Shown: positions 1 through 9,278, counted from the stretch's first letter. The stretch: 34,095 nucleotides of DNA from Candidatus Pelagibacter sp. (GCA_028097645.1 JAOHEU010000007.1:1-34095); one strand, 5' to 3'. Notes: generated by a model not told the origin, from the sequence alone. Program-made: numbers and translations.

Positions 1-2
1 TA

Positions 3-113
3 TCATTTGGTTGGGGTTATGCGGAGATAAAAATTACCACTCATGCTATTGAAGGATTATCTGAAAATGATTTTATTTTAGCTGCAAAAATAGATCAATT
101 AACTAATGTCTAA
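3..113 (+). CDS. C-terminal fragment of an unidentified protein
   Basis: An open frame enters from the left edge and ends at a TAA at 111-113, leaving only the last 36 residues, which end in AAKIDQLTNV. It overlaps the convergent stop of purH by 11 bp, a typical tail-to-tail overlap in this compact genome. The fragment has alternating hydrophobic residues (AEIKITTHAIEGL) and no motif I can assign to a family. The start lies outside the window. It is called coding because the frame stays open to a stop placed just where the next gene ends, which is weak evidence. Confidence 0.5.
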   Translation, partial: SFGWGYAEIKITTHAIEGLSENDFILAAKIDQLTNV

Positions 114-1638
114 AATGTCTAGTTTTAGAAAAGACTAAAATTGTGTCAGTTTTGTTAGCAAAATTAATAATTTCTTTGTCTCTGATAGATCCAGAAGGTT
201 GTATAACCGCTGTAATGCCAGCTTGAACTAATTTTTCAATTCCATCAACAAAGGGAAAAAACGCATCAGATGCTGCAACAACATCATCATTTGTATTTAT
301 AAATTTTTTCATTTTATCAATTGCAATTTGACAGCTGTCCAAGCGGCTTGGTTGACCAGATCCAATTCCTGTTGTTGTTTCATTAGATGCAAGTACTATC
401 GCATTTGATTTTACGTATCGGCAAATGTTAAATGCAAAAATTAGATTTTTCATTTGTTTAGAGGTCGGCTTTTTTTTAGATACAACCTTAAAATCTTTAT
501 TACTAAAATTTTTAAAATCCTCTGTTTGTACTAATAACTCTTCATTAGCAGATAAAAACCTTAATATTTCTTTAAATGTATAATTTGTAGCATCAATTAA
601 TCTTAAATTATTTTTCTTCTTTAATAATTTAAGTGCATCTTTTTCAAAGCCATTTCCAATAATAACTTCAAGAAATAATTTATTTAATTCTTGTGCAACA
701 TTTTTAGTAATCTTAAAATTACATGACACAATTCCCCCAAAAGCACTAATTGGATCACATGCAAGTGCAGATTTATAGCTCATTAATTGATCACTTTTGA
801 CTGAAACCCCACATGGATTTGCATGTTTTACTATGACAGTCCCTTTATTTTTGGGTAATGATTTTGAAATAGTTAAAGCTGAAAATATATCATTGTAATT
901 ATTATAACTTAGTTGTTTTCCATGAATTTGATTTATTTTCATTGAATTATTTTTTGAATAAATTGCACTTAGTTGGTGAGGATTTTCTCCATAACGTGGT
1001 GTTTCAATAAGATTTGCATGAAACACTTTTCTTTTTGGAAAAATTATATTACTTTTTTTATTAAAGTAGCCTGAAATAACAGCGTCATAATAAGCTGTTT
1101 CGGTAAATGCAATTCTAGATAATTTTTCTCTAAATTCTAAAGATGTAGAGCCTTTGTTAAATTTTAATTCTGTTATTAATTCTTCATATTGATCTGAGGA
1201 GGTGATAACTGTTACATCTTTATAATTCTTGGCTGCTGATCTAACCATTGTTGGTCCACCTACATCAATATTTTCAATTATCTTTTCGTGATTTTTGGTA
1301 TTTTTTAATGTTTCTTCAAAGGGGTAAAAATTTACAATAACCAAATCTATATTTTCAAAATTATTATCTTTAATATCTCTTAAGTGGATTTTACTTTTTC
1401 TTTTATTTAAAATCCCAGCATGTATTTTTGGATGAAGAGTTTTTACCCTACCCTCTAATATTTCAGGTGAATTTGTAAATTCAGAAACTTCTAAGCATTT
1501 AAATTTTAATTTCTTAATTTCTTTATAGGTACCACCTGAGCTAATAATTTTTATTTTATTTTGTTTTAAAGAATTAAGAAGTGGTTTTAAATTTTTTTTA
1601 TCTGAAACCGAAATAAGAGCTGTTTTTATTTTTTTCAT
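103..1638 (-). CDS. purH: Bifunctional AICAR transformylase / IMP cyclohydrolase
   Basis: PurH carries out the last two steps of de novo IMP synthesis: formyl transfer from 10-formyl-THF to AICAR, then ring closure. The 511-residue length is normal for the family. The N-terminal cyclohydrolase (MGS-like) domain shows SSGGT (33-37), KTLHPKIHAGIL (66-77) and IDVGGPTMVRSAAKN (124-138). The transformylase domain shows RYGENPHQ (215-222), the catalytic KHANPCG (271-277, with K271 and H272), DPISAFGG (295-302) and AASDAFFPF (455-463), and the protein ends in the typical RHFRH tail. Its start ATG overlaps the stop of the upstream heparinase-like gene by one base (TAATG), so translation is probably coupled. 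FolD at 15049-15894 interconverts its cofactor. Confidence 0.97.
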   Translation of the reverse strand: MKKIKTALISVSDKKNLKPLLNSLKQNKIKIISSGGTYKEIKKLKFKCLEVSEFTNSPEILEGRVKTLHPKIHAGILNKRKSKIHLRDIKDNNFENIDLVIVNFYPFEETLKNTKNHEKIIENIDVGGPTMVRSAAKNYKDVTVITSSDQYEELITELKFNKGSTSLEFREKLSRIAFTETAYYDAVISGYFNKKSNIIFPKRKVFHANLIETPRYGENPHQLSAIYSKNNSMKINQIHGKQLSYNNYNDIFSALTISKSLPKNKGTVIVKHANPCGVSVKSDQLMSYKSALACDPISAFGGIVSCNFKITKNVAQELNKLFLEVIIGNGFEKDALKLLKKKNNLRLIDATNYTFKEILRFLSANEELLVQTEDFKNFSNKDFKVVSKKKPTSKQMKNLIFAFNICRYVKSNAIVLASNETTTGIGSGQPSRLDSCQIAIDKMKKFINTNDDVVAASDAFFPFVDGIEKLVQAGITAVIQPSGSIRDKEIINFANKTDTILVFSKTRHFRH

Positions 1639-3266
1639 TACAGTTTAGCAATTTCCCATTTTATGATTTCACTCTTATTTTTAGTTATTCCAGAAACACA
1701 TATGTTTTGATTTTCCTTGTATGAATTTTTAATACCTAAATATAATCCATTATCAATATTTATATCAAAATTTTCACAACTAAGTTTCCAACCTTCTTCT
1801 TCTAGCTCTATTAATATTGACTTATTATCTTGTGTTTTCATTACTTTTGAATTCGGGTCTAGATGAAATCTTACATCAAATTTAATTTCTTCTGAATTGT
1901 CTTTTCTTAATAACCTATCAAAACCAATAAATTTCATTTGTTCTGGGTAAAATTCAATTTCTCTTTCATGAATTGTTTTAAACTTTTTTAGATATCCATC
2001 ATGTGAACCTGATAGCTTCCAATAATTATCCTCAAATACTACATTTTTTTTAGTTATGTGAATGCCTCTATCAACAATTAGATTTGATTTATCTAATTTT
2101 TTGTAATTACAAGAAGAATGATCTTCAATTGAAAGAGTGCTTTGTAGGGCAGTGCTTTTTGAAAGCTTATTTAATTTGTTTTGAATATTAGAAAAATAGC
2201 CTGAGTTTGTGATTAGTTTTTTACCATTCGAAAAAACTTCAAATGAAAGAGCACCAGATTGATAAAATTTTGAAAAATTTTTGCTGGGACTGTCTCCTAA
2301 ATCCATTGTTAATATAATTTTTTTACTTTTAAGAATAGCATAACCTGCAATCTCCCTATTTTCATTTTTAAAAACGTATCCAAATCTTTTGAGGTACTGG
2401 TCAAACTCAATATTATTTGAGATGTAGTTACCATTAAATAGAATATCTTGATTAATATTTTGCCAGATAAAAGCATAACTTTGACCAAGATAGTATATTG
2501 TTTCATCAATATATTCAGGAATTATATTTTGAGACTCTTTAAACCACTCTCTAATTAAAATAAAATATTTCAAGTAGAAGATTAATTGTTTTATATTTCT
2601 AGATTTTGGAAAACCCTGGTTATCGATTGATGATTTTATTATTTTTTTCAAAAGAGTTAACCCATTAGCAAGATACTTATTTTCATCTTTATATGATAGA
2701 CCTGTTAAAATTATTGCTGCACATCCTACAATTTTATTTTCAACCTCTGATGAATTTTTGATTTCATATAGAAGATGATTTGTTTGTTTTTGAATACTTT
2801 GATTAAAATTTTTCTTAAACTCTTCTTCACAATCTTCATAGGTTAATTGATGATTAGATAACCAAGAAATTATTCTTTTAGAAGTGATATCAAAATCCCA
2901 GCTTTTTTTATTATAGTGATGATTTTCGTTGATCCAATTATTAATAACTGTTTGAGTCGTTTTTTTTGATGATTTTAAATCAAGGCTAAAAAACCAAAAA
3001 AAATTATTTAATTTTTCAAATTCTTCGTTTTTCAAATCATTTTGCCAAATACTTTCTAAGGCAAAGTCTTCAATTTTATATTTCTTTTTTTGATATTTTA
3101 CTATTGAAGATAATAAGTAAGGACTTGGTTTATAACCAAAAGCAATATCTTTAGTTTTAGATATTTTTTTGTCATAAAAATTAGAGTTTTGATAAAATTG
3201 TTTTAAACCTAATTTTAAATTAAAATAAATTTGGCCCAAGTCAGCTATAAAATTTTTGATGGTCAT
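1638..3266 (-). CDS. Heparinase II/III family protein
   Basis: This 542-residue protein matches the heparinase II/III-like family that often sits beside purH in alphaproteobacteria. The N-terminal half (to about residue 290) is helix-rich with W/F/Y repeats, consistent with an alpha/alpha toroid. The C-terminal half carries the family's beta-sandwich features: SGALSFEVFSNGKKLITNSG (about 335-355), a following STALQSTLSIEDHSSC stretch, HEREIEF and FDVRFHLDPN. No signal peptide is visible (MTIKNFIADLGQIYFNLK), so a cytoplasmic or unusual location is likely. The family includes polysaccharide lyases, but the substrate of this purH-linked branch is not established, so I do not assign one. It lies 4 bp after rpe and overlaps purH by one base, in one transcription unit. 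Confidence 0.85.
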   Translation of the reverse strand: MTIKNFIADLGQIYFNLKLGLKQFYQNSNFYDKKISKTKDIAFGYKPSPYLLSSIVKYQKKKYKIEDFALESIWQNDLKNEEFEKLNNFFWFFSLDLKSSKKTTQTVINNWINENHHYNKKSWDFDITSKRIISWLSNHQLTYEDCEEEFKKNFNQSIQKQTNHLLYEIKNSSEVENKIVGCAAIILTGLSYKDENKYLANGLTLLKKIIKSSIDNQGFPKSRNIKQLIFYLKYFILIREWFKESQNIIPEYIDETIYYLGQSYAFIWQNINQDILFNGNYISNNIEFDQYLKRFGYVFKNENREIAGYAILKSKKIILTMDLGDSPSKNFSKFYQSGALSFEVFSNGKKLITNSGYFSNIQNKLNKLSKSTALQSTLSIEDHSSCNYKKLDKSNLIVDRGIHITKKNVVFEDNYWKLSGSHDGYLKKFKTIHEREIEFYPEQMKFIGFDRLLRKDNSEEIKFDVRFHLDPNSKVMKTQDNKSILIELEEEGWKLSCENFDINIDNGLYLGIKNSYKENQNICVSGITKNKSEIIKWEIAKL

Positions 3267-3270
3267 TAAC

Positions 3271-3930
3271 TTATTTTAATTTTAATAAATTAATATTTTT
3301 TTTTATATCTCCATTATTACTTTTAAATACCGTTGTTCCTGAAACAAGAATATTGGCCCCAGCTTCAATTGCGGATTGACAATTGTCAAAATTAATCCCC
3401 CCATCAATTTCAATATCAAAGCTCATATTGTTTTTAGATTTAATGTCTTTAAGTTTTTTAACTTTATCCAGAACTTCAGGCATAAATTTTTGGCCACCAA
3501 ATCCAGGATTTACACTCATTATTAAAACTAAATCAATCTTTTCAAGGTAGTTAGTAATTAATTCAATTTTAGACTCTGGATTAAGTGAGACTCCAACTTT
3601 TTTATTTAAGCTCTTAATTTTTGAAATTGACTCTTCCAAATTATCAGTTGCCTCTGGATGAATTGTAATAATATCAGCGCCAGCATCTGCATAAGCTTCG
3701 ATATATTTATGGACAGGTGATATCATTAAATGAACATCAAATTTAATTGAGCACTGCTTTTTCAAAGCTTTAATTACTGGAGGCCCAATAGTAAGGTTAG
3801 GCACAAAATGACCATCCATTACATCCACATGGATCATGTCCGCACCACCTTCTTCAAGTCTTTTAATTTCATTGCCTAATTGACTGAAATCAGCAGACAA
3901 TATTGATGGTGAAATTTGTATTTTTTTCAT
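3271..3930 (-). CDS. rpe: Ribulose-phosphate 3-epimerase
   Basis: Rpe interconverts ribulose-5-phosphate and xylulose-5-phosphate in the pentose phosphate pathway. The 219-residue TIM-barrel protein shows all the family signatures in order: SILSADFSQLG (8-18), HVDVMDGHFVPNLTIGP (34-50, with a metal-binding His and a catalytic Asp), FDVHLMISP, MSVNPGFGGQKF (the phosphate-loop motif), EIDGGI (with the second catalytic Asp) and SGTTVFK near the C terminus. Length and motifs are ordinary. It precedes the heparinase-like gene by 4 bp and follows the YggT-like gene by 28 bp on the same strand, so it may start or continue the purH operon. It supplies the ribose-phosphate pool used for purine synthesis. 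Confidence 0.97.
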   Translation of the reverse strand: MKKIQISPSILSADFSQLGNEIKRLEEGGADMIHVDVMDGHFVPNLTIGPPVIKALKKQCSIKFDVHLMISPVHKYIEAYADAGADIITIHPEATDNLEESISKIKSLNKKVGVSLNPESKIELITNYLEKIDLVLIMSVNPGFGGQKFMPEVLDKVKKLKDIKSKNNMSFDIEIDGGINFDNCQSAIEAGANILVSGTTVFKSNNGDIKKNINLLKLK

Positions 3931-3958
3931 TGATTACTAGACCTACTAGTATCAATTT

Positions 3959-4315
3959 TTAAAATTTAATTGAATTAAATAATTGATAAATTTGTCTCGA
4001 AATTTCACTTTCTAGCGGAAATGAAAGCATACCCATTACAGAATATCCCAAGATCCAAGGCATGAAATAAAATCTAATCATGTAAAAGAACCAAGCAACA
4101 TATAGCGGAACCAGGGGTGCTATAATGAAAGATGGGGTTATAGGCTTAAAAATTTTAATTAATGGATTAGTATATTTTACAAATATCTTCATAAAAAAAA
4201 ATTCAGAGTCTTCTTTTTGAAAAATATTCATTGCAACTCTTCCTATTAATGTCCACATTATTACACCTAATAGATAATCAATAAAATAAACTATAGGATG
4301 AAAGTTTGCTGACAT
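3959..4315 (-). CDS. YggT-like small membrane protein
   Basis: This 118-residue protein has an N-terminal membrane segment (about 8-30), a short charged stretch (FQKEDSEFF), a YTNPLIKIFKPITPS motif (about 48-62) and a second long hydrophobic region (63-95). The arrangement of two hydrophobic blocks around a T-x-P-L-ϕ-x-x-ϕ-x-P motif is what YggT-family proteins show, and a second more canonical YggT protein is encoded at 14749-15039. YggT proteins are implicated in osmotic or cell-envelope functions, but no activity is known. It lies upstream of rpe on the same strand. The symporter terminator is just upstream of it, so it probably has its own promoter in 4316-4350, although I see no clear one. 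Confidence 0.6.
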   Translation of the reverse strand: MSANFHPIVYFIDYLLGVIMWTLIGRVAMNIFQKEDSEFFFMKIFVKYTNPLIKIFKPITPSFIIAPLVPLYVAWFFYMIRFYFMPWILGYSVMGMLSFPLESEISRQIYQLFNSIKF

Positions 4316-4350
4316 TAAGAAATTTATATTGGAAAAAAGATTAAATTAAA

Positions 4351-4372
4351 AGGGGCGAAATTAATCGCCCCT
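4351..4372 (-). terminator. Rho-independent terminator of the symporter operon
   Basis: A perfect 8-bp G+C-rich stem, AGGGGCGA paired with TCGCCCCT, encloses a 6-nt AT loop. It is one of the few GC-rich spots in the window. On the minus strand it lies 20 bp past the symporter stop and is followed by TTTTAATTTAAT, a U-rich tract, so it should end the two-gene symporter transcript before the YggT-like gene. Confidence 0.85.
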
Positions 4373-4391
4373 AAATTAAGATTTGATAGTT

Positions 4392-6200
4392 CTATTTACC
4401 AGTGACAGTTCTGCCAGTAGGTATTCGAACTTCGTCAACCATTTTTTGGGTTGTTTTATCTGGTTCTTGAGTCATTAAACTCACTACAACCATAGCAACA
4501 AAACTAACACCAGCTCCGAAGATACCAAATGTTAACTGAGTAAGTCCTAAGAACCCACTTCCACCAGTTCGCACCCAAACTAGGTACCAAATAGAAGACG
4601 CAAGACCTAAAACCATTCCAGCAATAGCACCTTCTCTGTTAGCTCTTTTCCACCATACACCAAGCACAAGTGGGAAAAACAAACCAGACATCGCGAAGTC
4701 AAAAGCCCAAATAACTGAACCTAAGATTCCTTGGATTTCCATCGCCGCAATGGTTGCTCCAGCAAAACCAATTATTACAAGTAATACCCTTGCAACAAGA
4801 AGTCTTTTTGCAGTCTCTGCTTTTGGATCAATCATTTTGTAATAAACATCATGAGAAATCGCATTTGCAATTGCTAAAATTAAACCATCAGCAGTTGACA
4901 TGGCAGCAGCCATACCTCCAGCAGCAACCAGACCTGAAATTACATATGGTAATCCAGCTATTTCTGGTGTTGCTAATACAACCGCTTTACCGCCCATGAA
5001 AAACTCATTTAATTCAAGAGTTCCATTTCCGTTAAAGTCACTGATGAACATCAAGTTTGCTTGATTCCAGTTTTGGAACCAATCAATTGATTGAACTTCA
5101 GCAAATGATTTACCAATGATACCCGTAGATAAAGTTGGATCAATCAACGACAGTTTAGATAGTGTTGCTAACATTGGCGCAGAAGAATATAGAAGGAAGA
5201 TAAAGAATAAAGACCAACCCACTGATTTTCTAGCTGCTTTTACACTTGGAGTAGTAAAGTATCTCATCATCACGTGTGGCAATGAAGCTGTTCCCATCAT
5301 CATCGCTAGTGCTAACGAAATAAACGCCCAAGGCGTTGCATTTACTGCAGAGTGTGCTTTAGTTATTCCAGCTAACCCTTTAGGTACTGTTGCTAAATCA
5401 GCAGCAGAGTTTTTAACAAACCCAAATTGCTGTTCTAGTTCACCAATTCTAGCTACTTCATCAGCTAACATAAAGTGAGGGAAGAAACCTGCACCCATTT
5501 TGTTACTGATCCAAAAAATTGGAAGTAAGTAAGCTATAATCAGTACGATATATTGTGCAACCTGTGTCCAAGTTACCGCTCTCATACCTCCTAACATTGA
5601 ACAAAGTAAAATACTTATTAGCCCAATATACACAGCGTATTTAAAGTCGATATCTAGAGCAACAGATGCAATAGTACCTGTAGCGTTAATCTGAGCAGTC
5701 ACATAAGTGAATGAAGCAACAGTTAAAACTATTACCGCACATAGTCTCGCTAAATTACCACCGTATCTTGTACCTACAAAATCTGGAACTGTGTAACAGC
5801 CAAATTTTCTTAAGTATGGTGCTAATAAAGTTGCAACCAATATATAACCACCAGTCCAACCAACAAGTAGTGCCATATATCCATAACCTTTAAAGTAAAT
5901 ACCACCTGCCATTGCAACGAATGAAGCACCAGACATCCAGTCTGCTGCTGTCGCCATACCGTTGAATACAGTTGGAACTTGCCTTCCAGCTACGTAATAA
6001 GCATCTGCTTGGGCTGTTCTTGATAGATAACCTATTAATGCGTAGATGAATATTGTAAAAGCAACAAAAGCAACACCTATTGCTTTAGCGCTCATACCCA
6101 TCTGCTCACCAATTGCCATTAAGATTATGAAACCTATAAAACCTCCAGTATAGATCCCGTAAACTTTTGGCAAATTGTCTATAAATTTACCTTTAATCAT
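4392..6200 (-). CDS. Sodium:solute symporter, VC_2705/ActP-like large subunit
   Basis: A 602-residue SSS-family transporter with about 13 hydrophobic segments. Family features include YYVAGRQVPTVFNGMATAADWMSGASF (68-94, the conserved substrate/Na+ region near TM2), RYGG, WTQVAQY, the ASLPHVMMRYFT stretch (305-316) and GLVAAGGMAAAMSTADGLIL (423-442). This subfamily is built with a DUF4212 small subunit, encoded immediately upstream with a one-base overlap, which fixes the subfamily better than ActP alone. The likely substrate is acetate or another short monocarboxylate, supported by nearby acs but not proven. The 388-399 segment DFNGNGTLELNE has the spacing of an EF-hand calcium loop and lies in an inserted extramembrane loop. 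A GC-rich terminator follows the gene. Confidence 0.92.
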   Translation of the reverse strand: MIKGKFIDNLPKVYGIYTGGFIGFIILMAIGEQMGMSAKAIGVAFVAFTIFIYALIGYLSRTAQADAYYVAGRQVPTVFNGMATAADWMSGASFVAMAGGIYFKGYGYMALLVGWTGGYILVATLLAPYLRKFGCYTVPDFVGTRYGGNLARLCAVIVLTVASFTYVTAQINATGTIASVALDIDFKYAVYIGLISILLCSMLGGMRAVTWTQVAQYIVLIIAYLLPIFWISNKMGAGFFPHFMLADEVARIGELEQQFGFVKNSAADLATVPKGLAGITKAHSAVNATPWAFISLALAMMMGTASLPHVMMRYFTTPSVKAARKSVGWSLFFIFLLYSSAPMLATLSKLSLIDPTLSTGIIGKSFAEVQSIDWFQNWNQANLMFISDFNGNGTLELNEFFMGGKAVVLATPEIAGLPYVISGLVAAGGMAAAMSTADGLILAIANAISHDVYYKMIDPKAETAKRLLVARVLLVIIGFAGATIAAMEIQGILGSVIWAFDFAMSGLFFPLVLGVWWKRANREGAIAGMVLGLASSIWYLVWVRTGGSGFLGLTQLTFGIFGAGVSFVAMVVVSLMTQEPDKTTQKMVDEVRIPTGRTVTGK

Positions 6201-6460
6201 TAGTTATCTCCTTTTTCACTGAAGCCGAATTCTTCGTCGATCTTCTCTTGCCTATTAGCAAACCAGAAGCACAAGATTACGAAAATTCCAAGAGATCCTT
6301 GACACGTAAACCAATATGTCCATGGATATCCGAAAGGTCCAGTAACCTCATTCATTTCAGCTGCAAAAAGGAAGATGCCAATTGAGAATACAAACCAAAT
6401 TGCCAATGTTACAAATAACAATGACCTGGTTTTTTCCCAGTGTTTTTCTGCGTTTGACAT
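6200..6460 (-). CDS. DUF4212 small subunit of the sodium:solute symporter
   Basis: An 86-residue membrane protein of the DUF4212 family (putative solute:sodium symporter small subunit). It has two hydrophobic segments (about 13-33 and 47-67) joined by a short loop, MNEVTGPFGYPWTYWFTCQGS, and the pre-TM1 motif EKHWEKTRSLL. The C-terminal tail is charged (RQEKIDEEFGFSEKG). It overlaps the large subunit by one base (TAATG), so equal translation is expected. A strong purine-rich Shine-Dalgarno (AGAGAGAGG, complement of 6466-6474) lies 5 nt before the ATG and decides the start. The protein probably forms a complex with the large subunit in the inner membrane. Confidence 0.93.
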   Translation of the reverse strand: MSNAEKHWEKTRSLLFVTLAIWFVFSIGIFLFAAEMNEVTGPFGYPWTYWFTCQGSLGIFVILCFWFANRQEKIDEEFGFSEKGDN

Positions 6461-6594
6461 TTATACCTCTCTCTATTTAGTTATAACTGTGAAAACCATA
6501 ACCATTCTAGAGGTTTTGAAAAGGTGAAAATTGTTCATAATAGGTGCTTAATTACTTACTTTTTTAAGGTATAATTGTCCTAAACAACAATTTT
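6461..6594. promoter_or_regulatory. Divergent promoter region, symporter operon and unknown gene
   Basis: This 134-bp gap separates two divergently transcribed units. Toward the plus strand there is a consensus -10, TATAAT, at 6570-6575, but no good -35. It predicts a 5' leader of only about 13 nt with no Shine-Dalgarno for the gene at 6595. Toward the minus strand, the complement of 6466-6474 is a strong ribosome site. An imperfect dyad, AAAACC (6492-6497) and GGTTTT (6512-6517), with a 14-nt loop, lies in between and could be an operator or chance. Confidence 0.45.
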
Positions 6595-7218
6595 ATGCAA
6601 AAATATAAGTTATCTTGGAAAGATTTGTCATTTAAAGATTTTAAAGTTTATTTGTTTGCTTTGTTTAAAGCTTTTATTCCAAAGAAAAAAATAAAAAATT
6701 TAGATGAACTTGAACATTTTATTCAAACAAAATCTGCATGGGTTACTCAAGTTACTTTATATAGCTATTTGAAAACTCGAATGGGAACCAGATACGTTCT
6801 TCATTTTGATAATGATGAGTTTATGTCATCAGTTAATCTAGCTAAGTGGAATATTTATTCTATAGCTCTTCAAGATTTAACTTTTTTTACTTTTTCATAT
6901 TTAAAAGTAAATTTTAATTATCAAGACACTAATCAAGCTAAAGAAATTTTTAACAAAATTTTAGATGATGAAATATCAAACAAGATGCCACTTGATATCA
7001 TTGAGGAGGCAAAAAGAACTTTTAATGAAAGATTTCAAATTTTAAATTGGGAAATTTATTACAAAGATCTACCTTTTAATCCAAGCGCACTTGCTTTACA
7101 TAAGTGGGCCCCTATAGCTGAAGAACTTAAAACTTTAGATAGAAAGATTGTGTTAAATTCTATGATCTTAAAGTGGGATATTATTAGAGACGAGTTTAAA
7201 AAGTTAATAGAATTTTAA
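6595..7218 (+). CDS. Conserved protein of unknown function
   Basis: A 207-residue soluble protein with no signal peptide or membrane segment. I recognise the style of a conserved alphaproteobacterial family from the stretch [21 protein letters not shown] (48-68), followed by [22 protein letters not shown], but I know no function for it. The sequence is helix-rich with many Trp, Tyr and Phe residues, and near the C terminus has [19 protein letters not shown]. No catalytic motif is evident. It is transcribed toward acs and overlaps the acs stop tail-to-tail by 4 bp. Being placed between the symporter pair and acs hints at a role in carboxylate metabolism, but that is only positional. Confidence 0.75.
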   Translation: MQKYKLSWKDLSFKDFKVYLFALFKAFIPKKKIKNLDELEHFIQTKSAWVTQVTLYSYLKTRMGTRYVLHFDNDEFMSSVNLAKWNIYSIALQDLTFFTFSYLKVNFNYQDTNQAKEIFNKILDDEISNKMPLDIIEEAKRTFNERFQILNWEIYYKDLPFNPSALALHKWAPIAEELKTLDRKIVLNSMILKWDIIRDEFKKLIEF

Positions 7219-9263
7219 ATATTTTTTCTATTATCAACTAAACTTTCAACTACACTTGAGTCGGCTAAAGTTGTTATGTCACCTAATTGATCGTGTTCAT
7301 TAGCTGCAATTTTTCTTAAGATCCTTCTCATTATTTTTCCTGATCTAGTTTTTGGAAGGCCTGAGGTGAAATGAATTAAGTCTGGAGTAGCCAAGGGTCC
7401 AATTTGTTTCCTGACCCAAAGTTTTAAATCTCTATCTAGATCACCATTTTCTTTTTCACCTACATTTAAAGTTACATAACAGTAAAGTCCGTTACCTTTT
7501 ATGTCATGCGGATAACCCACAACTGCTGCTTCAGCAACTTTTGGATGAGCAACGAAAGCACTTTCTATTTCTGCTGTACCAAGATTATGTCCTGATACAA
7601 TAATTACATCATCGACTCGACCTGTGATCCAATAATAACCATCTTTATCTCTTCTACAGCCATCACCTGTAAAATACTTCCCATCAAACTGTGAAAAATA
7701 GGTATCAATAAATCTTTGATGATCCCCATAAACAGTCCTCATCTGTCCTGGCCAAGATTGAGCAATACATAGCCTACCTTCCCCAGGGCCTTTAATTTCA
7801 ATACCTTTTTTATCAACGATAACAGGCTTTATACCGTAAAATGGTTTGGTCGCTGAACCAGGCTTTAAATTTATCGCTCCAGTTTGAGGGGCAATCATTA
7901 TACCACCTGTTTCTGTCTGCCACCATGTATCAACAATTGGACATTTGGAATTACCTACAGTTTTGTAATACCACATCCAAGCTTCTGGATTAATCGGTTC
8001 ACCAACAGTACCAAGTAATTTTAATGATTTTCTTGAAGTTTTTTTAACTGGTTTATCTCCTTCACGCATCAAAGCTCTAATTGCAGTAGGTGCTGTATAA
8101 AAAGTATTAACTTTATACTTATCAATTATTTGCCACCATCTAGAAGTGGTTGGATAGTTTGGTATGCCTTCAAACATTATTGTAGTTGCCCCATTAGCTA
8201 GAGGTCCATAAATTATATAACTGTGACCTGTGACCCAGCCAATATCAGCGGTACACCAGTAGATATCTTTTGGTTTATAATTAAAAATATATTGATGAGT
8301 CATTGAAGCATACACCATGTAACCACCTGTTGTATGTAGAACTCCTTTAGGTTTTCCAGTTGAGCCTGAAGTATATAAAATAAACAAAGGGTCTTCTGCG
8401 TTCATTTCCTCTGGTTCACAATGTTTTGATACATCTTTAATTAAATCATGATACCAAACATCTCTTGATTTATCCCAGTTGATATAATTTCCTGTTCGTT
8501 TAACAACAATACATTTTTTAACATTTGGACAACTTTCTAACGCTTCATCAGTTGTATATTTTAAAGGAATTGTTTTTCCTCCCCGGACACCTTCATCGGC
8601 AGTAATTATATATTCAGACTCACAATCATTTACTCTTCCAGAAATAGAATCTGCTGAAAATCCTCCAAAAATAATTGAGTGAACTGCTCCAATACGCACA
8701 CAAGCAAGCATCAATATCGCTAGCTCAGGGATCATTGTTAGATAAATGGTTACCCTGTCTCCTTTTTTAATTCCTAATTTTTTTAAGCCATTGGCTGCTT
8801 TAGACACTTTTTCATGAAGTTGTTTATAAGAAATTTTTTGACTATCTTTGGGATCATCCCCAATCCAAATGATTGCAGTTTTATCTTTTTTGTCCTTTAA
8901 ATGTCTATCAATACAATTTGCAGAAGCATTTAAAGTTCCATCATGAAACCATTTTATTGTGACATCTTTAGCGCTGTATTTAACGTCTTTAATTTTTTTA
9001 TATGGTTTTATCCAAGTTATTCTTTTTCCTTCTTTTCTCCAAAACTCATCGTTATTTTTAATAGATTTGGAATATTTATCTTGATATTTATTTTTAGTTA
9101 CTAAACTACTTTTAATCCATTGAGGTTTAGTTTTAATAACAAGTTCCTTTGAACTTTCTTTAGCAACTTTACTAATAACTTTTTTTCTAACTTTAGTTTT
9201 TTTGGTTACTTTTTTCGTAACCTTCTTCTTAACTTTAGTTTTTTTCTTTTTTTTTATTGTCAT
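7215..9263 (-). CDS. acs: Acetyl-CoA synthetase with a Lys-rich N-terminal extension
   Basis: Acs activates acetate to acetyl-CoA through acetyl-AMP. The 682-residue protein carries the adenylate-forming motifs [11 protein letters not shown] (297-307, P-loop), [10 protein letters not shown] (445-454), YFTGDG (530-535), [12 protein letters not shown] (548-559) and [11 protein letters not shown] (637-647), where K643 is the catalytic Lys inactivated by acetylation in the family. Residues 67-125 align well with the E. coli N-terminal region ([36 protein letters not shown]). It is about 36 residues longer at the N terminus than E. coli Acs, because of a Lys/Thr/Val-rich tail (4-35). The next Met is far inside the protein, so a later ATG start is impossible. 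The Na+ symporter pair nearby probably supplies its substrate. Confidence 0.96.
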   Translation of the reverse strand: MTIKKKKKTKVKKKVTKKVTKKTKVRKKVISKVAKESSKELVIKTKPQWIKSSLVTKNKYQDKYSKSIKNNDEFWRKEGKRITWIKPYKKIKDVKYSAKDVTIKWFHDGTLNASANCIDRHLKDKKDKTAIIWIGDDPKDSQKISYKQLHEKVSKAANGLKKLGIKKGDRVTIYLTMIPELAILMLACVRIGAVHSIIFGGFSADSISGRVNDCESEYIITADEGVRGGKTIPLKYTTDEALESCPNVKKCIVVKRTGNYINWDKSRDVWYHDLIKDVSKHCEPEEMNAEDPLFILYTSGSTGKPKGVLHTTGGYMVYASMTHQYIFNYKPKDIYWCTADIGWVTGHSYIIYGPLANGATTIMFEGIPNYPTTSRWWQIIDKYKVNTFYTAPTAIRALMREGDKPVKKTSRKSLKLLGTVGEPINPEAWMWYYKTVGNSKCPIVDTWWQTETGGIMIAPQTGAINLKPGSATKPFYGIKPVIVDKKGIEIKGPGEGRLCIAQSWPGQMRTVYGDHQRFIDTYFSQFDGKYFTGDGCRRDKDGYYWITGRVDDVIIVSGHNLGTAEIESAFVAHPKVAEAAVVGYPHDIKGNGLYCYVTLNVGEKENGDLDRDLKLWVRKQIGPLATPDLIHFTSGLPKTRSGKIMRRILRKIAANEHDQLGDITTLADSSVVESLVDNRKNI

Positions 9264-9278
9264 GAAATAATTTTATAT

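Noticed and set aside
5116..5478. Plus-strand open frame inside the symporter gene
   Set aside because: It is antisense to a conserved transporter, its translated sequence has no family match, and it lacks a ribosome site; the frame openness follows from the codon use of the real gene.
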